Below are positions 55,651-64,000 of a stretch of DNA of 64,000 nucleotides, piece by piece. Numbering within the stretch: position 1 is the stretch's first letter; each line of letters starts with the position of its first letter. The stretch is from Polyporus tsugae (Eukaryota > Basidiomycota > Agaricomycetes > Polyporales > Polyporaceae), in assembly GCA_024305745.1 (NCBI GenBank), contig JAHRBS010000013.1, positions 248,001-312,000 on the forward strand, given 5' to 3'. Below the pieces are notes generated by a model. That model saw only the letters and a list, made by a program, of their open reading frames with translations. It had not been told where the DNA came from and ran no database searches. The position numbers were made by a program, and so were the translations under genes.

Positions 55651-56339
55651 GAGCGATCAGAACCGAACATTCAGGTTCGTCTAGTGATGACCACGCTCTG
55701 AGGGTAAGATCACGGCAAAATTCCAGTGCCAGTTAGAGATATGGGGGGTAGAGTGCATGCAAGTTTGATGAGACTATAACCAGTGTTGCATGATCATAGT
55801 CAAGCGCAAGGTGCAAACTTGAAACTTGGCTGCATGGACGCTGGAGCGCCAACCGGTTGTCCGGACCCGGTCCGCGGAGTTCCGAGTCCACCTCCGGATC
55901 GAGGTGCATAGTCCATCTCGACAGGCTCGTCGTCTCATCTCCGGCCAAACGCGATCCCCCTCGTCTGCCACCCACGAAGCCAGATAGCCTGTATGTCGTC
56001 AAGGACGAAAGATATATAGGGTGTTCCGTGCGGAATACAGGAGTGTGGAAGAGAGAGGAACTGGGGAGCTACATACGATGAGCCCGGAGTATCCACGCAC
56101 TGGTGGCCAATCAATGGGAACATATCTCGAAAGCGCTGGTAAGGTACGGGATCTGTCCAGACAAAACGAGGGACAAAGGAGGATGAGAGAAGAGGGCCGA
56201 GAGACGGGAGATATGTACAGCCTGGGCCCGCGCAACCGTGCGTGTCGGTTGCGACACTACCACAGCGGTATTATACAGTCACTCTAGAATCATCACGGTC
56301 AAAGCTTGGTGTATGTGTCACATCCTTTCGGTGGAAGCA
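55651..56339. other. Spacer in the DUF6534 array
   Basis: Near 55680-55770 the sequence (CTAGTGATGACCACGCTC...GTGCCAGTTAGAGA) is homologous to 59858-59945. On the minus strand both encode a similar short tail ([18 protein letters not shown] here). A minus-strand frame at 55733-56002 has no recognised domain. Confidence 0.4.
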
Positions 56340-58451
56340 TCAGCAAGAATCCGCTATCGTAATCCCTGAGCAAAGCGGCACGCGAACCTCAGGCTTGATC
56401 TTGTCCGCGGAGATATCTAGTACAAAGGTCGGGAAGCTGTCACTCGTCTACAGGATAGGACACCATTCATTCAGGGCAAACACGACGATGAAGTTCAAAG
56501 AGGTACTGACGCTCTCAATCCGCCGCCCGGTGGTATTTCGGAAGACTACCGCTCCATTTCCTGTGGTAGACGCATTGATGTGATTGAGGACCTGCGTGTC
56601 TAACTCCACGACATCGTTGTCGCCTTCTCCCTTCATGAACTTTTGCGCGTTGAGCCTATGTGAATGGGTCAGTCACCAGGCACCTACGGATGTCGAGGAA
56701 GCCCTGGCCGGAGAACGACGAACGTTGCGAGAAACGTATTAGAGTACACTAGCCTCGATAGTCAGTGACATGCCGGGGCGAGCGAGAAACATTGCACATG
56801 CACGTACATTTTCCCCCCAAGAGTGCAAATACGAGGAAGACAAAGTGTCCCGGAAAGGCGAGGAACTGATGGAACTCATCTATCATATGGACTTTTGAAT
56901 GTTCGAAGCAACATACAGCAATCATATGGCCAATCTGGCAAATACTGAGGTAAAAAGATCAGCGACGGCTCCTACGTAGTGTTTATTGTTCTGAACTCAC
57001 GTAGTAAGGACCCCCCGATTCACGGCGTAGATGATCAACCGGTCAATCATTGAATTGGTTCTGTGCCGGATAGAATCGAATCAACTCGCTGTAGTCCTCG
57101 AAGTCTAGCCAAGACGTACCTCTTGAATCCGGTCCTCTTCGAATGAAGATAGTAGAAAAGCGCTGCGACGATTGCGACATCGCATATCACGCTCAGGCCG
57201 TCCACAACGCCTGCGAGGATCAGGGTTTCGGTTGAACCAAGGCTAAAGATATACCTGTCTGTGTAGCTAAAGCAATGCGCTTTGGTGAGCTTGATATTTG
57301 ATATTTGAGGTGAAATTTCGATGCGCTGCACATACAGACGCACGGACATCACTGGCGGAAGGTTGGAATATGAGTATCTACGTCACCTTGAGATCAGGCC
57401 CAGGATTATAACATACCAATCCCTGGAGCTGCAGAGGTGCGAATGGATTAAGCGATCCCATGCACTGAGTAATTGTTCCTATCCATCCACATACCAAAAG
57501 AGCCGAAAGCGAGAATCACCTAATAATCAGAGTGAAGTAATCTCCCAATTGTGAAGGCATTGCGGGACTTACAATGCTGCTCACAAGTGCCATGTTCCCA
57601 TTACTCACTGTTCCGATACATGTGAACCATCCTGCCCGATGCATAGTGTTACATATCGGGTACGACTTACGGGCCCAAACGCGATGTGCGAGGAAGCTGC
57701 TTGATGGTGAGAAAACCTACTCAGGATGGCTCGGAGAACGGGCACATACCATTGTGTGAGTACTCGAACCACAGCCTGTGGCCGCATCAGTTTGGAGCGT
57801 TCATGATCTACACAGTCGGGAGAATACTTACTGTAATCGCATTCTCGAGCTAAGTTCATAATGAGCTCGCACTTGACTGATCCAACCGACTCCGAGTCCG
57901 TGCTACTCACCGCAAATGATCTAAAACACGATGAGTTGAGGGATCAAAAGCGAAATCGATTCGGGTTCACTCACCGAGGGATGTTGAGAAGCAACAATGG
58001 CTCACCAAAATCGGTTACGACGTATTCATAACAAGCGTGGACGGCGAGGATCAATGAGATGGTGTCCAGGATGCTACGTACGGCCTTAAATCCTGCCGGT
58101 AAATTGCACATTTTTAGGGTACCTACAACAGCAATGCAACCTGTACGACCGACCGAAATTAGCTGACATTTATCGAACACGAGTCTGCGTACTGACGAAG
58201 GACTTCATGTGGGCAGAACATTGACCATTGTTGCGAAAGTAGATGTATGCTTGGAAGATAGTGATGCCATATACGCTGTACCGCGACATGATCAGACCAG
58301 AGCACGTCAGTAGAGACGGTCAACTTTAACGATGAGGCGGGACGCACGCTGTTCCGATAACCAGGCCAACCCCACCGCAGGTAAAGGCTTCCTTAATACG
58401 TGAAAGTAGTTCAGAGGGAGGAAGATTCGGCAGGACCACTAAAGAGTCCTT
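56340..58451 (-). pseudogene. DUF6534-type membrane-protein gene with lost start codon (copy B)
   Basis: All exons found in copy C are present and open: SRIKEAFTCGGVGLVIGT, VYGITIFQAYIYFRNN, SILDTISLILAVHACYEYVV then TDFGEPLLLLNIP, WYVPVLRAILSRFSHHQ and VILAFGSFG. They continue with YIFSLGSTETL, VVDGLSVICDVAIVAALFYY, RTGFKR, NSMIDRLIIYAVNRGVLTT, AFPGHFVFLVFALLGGK, LNAQKFMKGEGDND and a last exon ending near 56340. The expected initiator codon (copy C has ATGGACTCC) is AAGGACTCT here at 58451-58443, and no nearby in-frame ATG was found. Unless an upstream exon supplies the start, the gene cannot be translated normally. Confidence 0.65.
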
Positions 58452-61400
58452 GGGGAGAAGGAGCGAAGGTCGCAGAACCTAGAACTCGGCAAGGGTAGGT
58501 ATTTAGTACGTTAGATCGGGCGCGATGGTACGCAGCGGTTCTCTGGGCTGTTTCCGCCCAAGGTCCTCGGATTTCCTCTTGAGTCGACATCCATTCATCT
58601 GTGAAATGGCGCTGATGTATGCACAACTGTGGCGCGGTGACAGTCGATGCTTTTGGTCAATACAAGCACTTCCAGAGGATTGTTCAAAGATGCCCGCAAA
58701 GGTCCCGCATCGAGACACGCCGTTACTGGATCAACTGAAATGCACCACGCGGTAGGGGGCTGCGACTGTGGTACTAGAAATATCTCGTCTTGACCTCTCT
58801 TCTTTGGCAGAATTCGGTACTTCCCCTATTGCTCCTCGCCGTGCAAGTGGAACGCTGTGGGATATGGGAGAACATCGTGGAGGACGGCCTGTGAAAGGGG
58901 GGGGCTCAATTGAATAGCGCTGCGGCCTAAGCTTCTTACAAGCACCCTAGACAGATTGATGATTTTGCGGAACAGCCTTTCAGTCGAGGGAAATGACGGG
59001 CCTATGCACGTCTCCGTACCTGCCGGTATGAGATCTTAAGGTACGGATAAGGAAAGTTCGAATACTTATTGCAAAGAAGGGCCAAACACAGGTTACAGAT
59101 GGGGTTGTCCGATCGGCTTCGGCGCTGGATGGCACAATGACGACCAGTCCACGGGGACACTCAAATGGGGTCTGAGGTGTCTCGAGGAAGCTTGTTGCTT
59201 CCAGAACAATCCTGTCCGGGAAATGGAGGAGACGTTAGCACGACGCCACGATTCGATGTGGACAAGGGGTAACAACTCACCACAGATTCATCGAACCAAT
59301 ATCTCGCGAATACACGCTATTGCTAACACAGAGATACTGATATTCTTGCGCATTCATCAACGACAGTACTCCGTTCAGCTTCGTCGCGGAAATTGTGCGG
59401 GAGTTCACCTCGAACGCACGACCCATGAGGCTTGAGCCGACCGTCCAGCCCAACCCTCTAAAATTTGATCGCCCTAGATCTTCCCTCCACGGCAGTACTT
59501 GATCCCTCCACCGAACATCTTCGCATACTACGAGAATCCGCATTGGCAGCCTACGAGGGGAAAAATACTCACAAAAGGAGTCCTACGACCATGACAGATA
59601 TGCTGTGCACGTGCCAGGCCTTCTCGTGCAGGGGTTTCAGCACCCAACTTGCCCTCTCCTATCGCTGCCTCTCCTAGCCTGCCCTTTGCGCTCCGAGTCG
59701 CCCACGTACTCCCTGTGCCCCGGGTTCGACAGGCTCATGAAGATACTCTCGATCCTCGCTCCGGACGCCATGAACCGAGCTTTATCCGGCGGTCGGTACA
59801 CGAGGTTGAACTTCTCATGCCGTCGGCGCCTGCTGTCACCGCCTTTTGAGCTCCTTATCTAGTGATGACGACGCTCTTGATGTAATATCACGGCAGTATG
59901 CCAGTGCCAGTCAGAGACACGGGGGGAGGTGCATGCGACCACTGTGGTCGAGGGGAAGATGACATCGACGCCAACGAGCTCCCGGCGATAGCCGGCCAGG
60001 GTCCTGAGGAGTGCGATCTTGAGCCGCTTGAACTCGACAGCGTCCTGTACGCGAGCATCATTTTTGTCAGAAGCCTGACGTATAATTGGTGCTGGAAGTA
60101 GAACGCACGGCATACACGCCCCGATACATAAGCGTAGATCCGCAAATTGCAGGCTTGTGCAGCGTCGTGGTGAAGTCGTTCAGCGAATTCTGGCGCACGG
60201 GAAGCGCATGCTCCTGGGTCCGACATGTCGGAGTAGGCTTCGTCAGACTGTGAGGCATCCTCCCCGCATCAACGGAAAGCGGCTACTCGATAACATCCCC
60301 AACGCCGCCGCCCGAGTCTCCGCGAGGTGATCTCGTCGAGTATGGATCCTCGTCGCTATTCATATCGGCAGCCGTCGCATTCTCTTCGCCGGATCCCTGC
60401 TCCACAGCTAGAATGTCTAGTGAGAAGGAGAAATCCGCATCCAGACAGCGTGCAAAATGACCAGTACAATCGGAGGTCGTGGAGACGGACGGATGGAGGG
60501 GAGCGCGGGTTGTGTCTAGGACAAGGGTTTAGTTAGAGTTGGGTTTAGGGTCGGAGCAGTCGTGACGCACCGAGTCGAGCCAGACGTCCTTCGACGTAGA
60601 CGACATGTATCCACCCGGTCAATGACCTACTTGTGACAGTGACTTCACTCTTAGAAGGGCGCGGGGAGGTTTCTTGCCACTAGGAGGACCAATGAAGTAA
60701 CGATTGGAAGCACCGAGTGGGAAGAGTGCGTGAGCACGGGTAGGTAATACAGCTTTATTCAATGTCGAATATGGCTACGTATACTGCAGAGATGTCAACT
60801 TCGGAGCGACGCCGCGAGAGGGACAGCACTCACCAAAGCACTTCTAACACCCCAACTTCCAAGGTAAGTTCCGCCCGCTCGCCAGAGTTATTCTACATCT
60901 CCATCAACTTTCCCTCCCCGGTCCCTGCCTCGATTCCTATCTCACGTGTGTTCTCCGAGCGCGCTCAGGCTCATCAAGATGCTCTTGATCTGAGCTCCGG
61001 AGGTGATACAGTAAGCCCGAACACCGTCCCACAGTTGTACCCGACGTTGAAATCCACAGAACACCCTTCCTAGTGAGGATGGTGGCGACATACACATACC
61101 GCATGAAATCACCGTATCGCGGCCGTTGCGTGGGTGGAGCTCGAGATCTAACACGTCGGACTTTGCTGCATGTGTTGGAAAGTCATCGGGAAGATGCAAT
61201 GAGGCGAGGGTGGTATCGTGCTGGCCTTTCAAGCGTCCCAAGGTAGATGAGAAGTAAAATCAGCACTGGTCCAAGTGTGCAATGATGCAGGGAGTGAGGG
61301 AGTCGTCGTGGTTGACAGGCAAGACGAGCTCGTTGACGCCTTCACCGAAGCGCTGATTGGCTGTCGGGCCTCTCGGCCGCCGGCCCGGCGGGCTCTGGCC

Positions 61401-61815
61401 TACTATGAAGTTGACGGTCGTGACAAGTGAAGTTGAAGTTCTCGACAAGTATTATAATCTACACGTACTATTACTATTCGATTCTGATCAAACTCTGGCA
61501 TACAAGGTACCACAAATGGCTGGCCGAGACAGTCGAGGCAGTGGCATGACCATCCTCCTGCCGCCTGTGCCAGTGCACTCCCTGCCATCCCTTCGACTCC
61601 TACGAACCAGGAGCATGCCATGCGGTGGATTTCGGCCTAATTCGCATCGGGGTCGACACTCTGTGTACGTATCACTCCCTTTGATGGGACCGTCAGCAAC
61701 AATACACTACCATAAAACTCCCAACACACGAACCGTATCCTTGCCACTGGAGATGTCTAGGACCCAGGTCGAGATGCCGTCAGAAGTCTACGGGTCGGTC
61801 GGGAGGATCATTCAT
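58452..61815. other. Region of duplicated remnants, no intact gene defined
   Basis: Several minus-strand pieces look protein-like but could not be joined: GRAFEVNSRTISATKLNGVL (near 59400), EFKRLKIALLRTLAGYRREL followed by VSDWHWHTAVILHQERRHH (60020-59865), HAAKSDVLDLELHPRNGRD (near 61140) and FGEGVNELVLPVNHDDSLTP (near 61330). On the plus strand 60870-61010 resembles 59640-59790. The region seems to hold remnants of at least two duplicated copies of a further unrecognised gene. Confidence 0.35.
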
Positions 61816-63844
61816 TCAGGCAGGTAGAATGTCGAGATGCAAAGAGGCACCAACGCTCCGGTCCGTCCGTTCAGCGGTGCCCCGATCCTCCCCGTTTCCT
61901 GTGTTCCGAGTCGACGTGTTCACTGGCATGCGGCGATTCAAGTTGAGGATTTGCGGACCCAACTCGACGGCATTGTCTCCATCTTCTCTCAGGGACTTTT
62001 GCGCGTTGAGCCTGTGTGTGAATAGATAGTCACCTATTGAATACTCCGGATAGCACAACACCGGCAGGAAACCAACTTACGTTGCGAAGAGCGTGTTACA
62101 GTACACTGACCCAGGCAGTCAGGGGAGCATTTGGAAGTGACGAGATCGGACATACACGTACATTTTGCCTCGACGAGTGTGAATGGGAGAAATATAAAAC
62201 GTCCCGGAAGGGCGACCAGCTGATAAAGCCTCCAAGTGAGCCTCAGAAACGTTGATTCTTACTTGGACAAAAAACGCACAGTGATCATCTCTCCCCCCTG
62301 AAAAATACTGAGTCGCAGCGCGATCATATGAGCGGCTCGATCACGAGGCAGTGGTTCTCATATGTCCTTCGAAACTCACACAGTAAGAACACCTCGGTTC
62401 ACGGCATATGTGGTCAACCGATTGATGATGGAGTCGCTTCTGTACAGTCCCGGTGCGGCACCGAATCAGGTCGTTGTCCTCTCAAAGACTCGGAGCCAAG
62501 ACGTACCTCCTGAATCCCGTCCTCATGGAGCGGAGATAGTAGCAAAGCGAGGCCATAATCACGATGTCGCACATCACGCTCAGGCCGTTGACAATGCCTG
62601 TGAGAAGCCGCATCTTGACTGTAGCGAGGGAAAAGATGTAGCTATCGGTGTACCTGAAGTAGCATCATCCGGCCAGGTGCGTGTCAGCCGTAGTGACCAC
62701 AAGATGCATGCTCTGGCACTTACATATCTACGGTTACAACTGACACAGGACCGCAAGGTCAGTGGCTCTCCGTCATTGGAACTGGGTATGTGTATATCAC
62801 GCACCCATCCCGAGACCTGTAAAAGTATGAGATATTCAGTGACTTTGTGCTCCTCGGTCTAGTGATTGTTGGTACACGCACCGAAAGAAGACAAGGCAAG
62901 GATTGCCTATAAAGTCCGTAGTCGAGGAATTGCATGACGGTTACAAATGAATAACCGACTTACGATGCTGGCGACAAGTGGAATCTTCCCTTTGCTGACT
63001 GTGCCGATAGGTGTATATGGGAATAATCCTGTGGCATCCAAAGTACGAGACACGACTCACGAGACCAAATGTGATACGCAAAGTAGCTGGCTGGTGTTGA
63101 GAAAGGCTGCTGAAAACACCAAGAACGGCACATACCACTGTGCGAGTGTTCTGAGCAGGACCTGCGCAGACCGCCGGTCACGGTCAGTACAAAATGCTGA
63201 ATATTCCCATCGAGCACCGGATCTTACCGCGACTCCGTTCTCAAACTAAAGTCATGGTGAGTGGTGAGCTTTGACTTGGCTTACCCGTCCCGCACTACAT
63301 TACTCACCGCCGATACGCTGTGAAGCAATCTAGTGAGAGACGATCGACAACGAGGACCAGTAAAACTCACGGTGGGACATTGAGGAACAACAACGGGTCC
63401 CCAAAATCGGTTACAATATATGTGTAGAAGGCGCTGACAGCGAGCACCGATGGGAGGGTGTCGAGGATGCTATGTACAGTCGTTAACCATGCGAAGCGGA
63501 CTTTCCGAGGCCACGTACAACAGGAATGCAACCTTCGCACAACCGATCTTAGTTTACGTTCATCGGAGATTTGGATCAGTTGGCTTACTCACAAACAGTC
63601 TCAAACGCACAGAATCTTGGGTGCTGTTCCGGAAGTATATGTAGGCCTGTAAAATAGTGATGCCATATATCCTGTGCCACGACCACGATCAGCCGTCGAG
63701 AGGGGTATATCAGTAGGACAATTGAAAGTAGAATAGGACGCACGCTATGGAGACAACCACACCAACCACGGCGCAGGCAAGGGCCTCCTTTATTCGCAAA
63801 AGGAGGAGCGGGGGTGTCAGATCGAGTCGAACCACGGAGTCCAT
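61816..63844 (-). CDS. DUF6534-type multi-pass membrane protein (copy C, intact)
   Basis: The start MDSVVRLDLTPPLLLLRIKE is at 63844. The exons, in order, read EALACAVVGVVVSI, IYGITILQAYIYFRNSTQDS, ILDTLPSVLAVSAFYTYIVT then DFGDPLLFLNVP, WYVPFLVFSAAFLNTSQLL and AILALSSFG. They continue with YTDSYIFSLATVKMRLLTG, VNGLSVMCDIVIMASLCYYL, RTGFRR, SIINRLTTYAVNRGVLTV, ALPGRFIFLPFTLVEAK and a polar tail ending near 61816. Introns are about 50-70 nt. Predicted topology is seven membrane segments with an extracellular N-terminus, as usual in this basidiomycete family. The core GLSV-C-RTGFRR-INRL-VNRG-LT is the DUF6534 signature as I know it. Function is unknown. It heads a minus-strand array with two damaged paralogues downstream. 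Confidence 0.75.
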
Positions 63845-64000
63845 GGGGTATGCGGACATCGGTACCGCCGTAGTTCGTAGCCAAACATACTTATATGGAC
63901 CTGAGGATGGGGTACATCGGCATCCTCAGTTTCATGCCAGTTCTCATGCTGCATCGAAAGAAGGGCACTCGGCACCTCATTGATTCATCTCTTCGGCAGT
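63845..64000. other. Upstream of copy C to the window end
   Basis: No gene is supported. It is the probable promoter and 5' leader of the DUF6534 gene. Confidence 0.35.

Noticed and set aside
1..64000. CRISPR arrays, rRNA genes, telomeric repeats or bacterial defence systems
   Set aside because: No regularly spaced repeats, rRNA-like sequence or TTAGGG arrays were seen, and all genes have fungal exon-intron structure.

Overview
The window is nuclear DNA of a filamentous basidiomycete, most likely an Agaricomycete and perhaps a polypore. Genes are dense and split by many 50-70 nt GT-AG introns, coding regions are GC-rich, and transposons and families are of Agaricomycete type (CACTA/Tnp2-like element, tRNA-half-primed Copia, F-box paralogue arrays, DUF6534 membrane-protein arrays). 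No bacterial, viral or organellar signal was seen. All protein names are motif and memory calls, because no database search was possible.

0-8 kb: a 20-exon amino-acid permease (697-4736), followed on the opposite strand by a member of a small unrecognised protein family (5006-5533). This pair is followed by a decayed second copy (permease remnant 5861-6575, family remnant 6630-7140, and a further fragment near 7240-7377). A third good copy of the small family lies about 34 kb away in opposite orientation (40953-41510), within a duplicated segment.

8-14 kb: two decayed genes, a coiled-coil/transposase-like repeat-family gene (8152-11735) and an F-box gene (12415-13947). All eight internal stop codons are TGA at positions where CGA (Arg) would restore the frame. 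This points to CpG to TpG mutation.

14-29.7 kb: one 15.7 kb CACTA-type DNA transposon (14003-29682) bounded by an AAT target-site duplication and ACTGCGTT inverted termini. It has subterminal repeats, a Tnp2-like transposase on the minus strand, a decayed second gene on the plus strand and an intact 240-residue third gene on the minus strand. A young 6.4 kb Copia element (21157-27525, 328-bp LTRs, ATGGT target duplication) sits inside the transposase coding sequence.

29.7-35 kb: gene-poor. 35-52 kb: host genes. These are an MCT-like major facilitator (35195-36902), a RING-H2 protein (38882-40303), the small-family gene, a pair of tandem F-box genes (one apparently good but carrying a SINE-like insertion in its 5' region, one frameshifted), a short-chain dehydrogenase (47339-48585), a Harbinger-type MITE (48736-49150), a truncated tRNA pseudogene, and an FAD monooxygenase (49885-51978).

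52-64 kb: a minus-strand array of DUF6534-type membrane proteins. One copy is intact (61816-63844), one has lost its start codon (56340-58451), and one is 5'-truncated (53958-55150) next to a coproporphyrinogen oxidase fragment. Remnants of other duplicated units lie between them. There is no evidence of one pathway linking the host genes. The main theme is duplication, transposition and decay.
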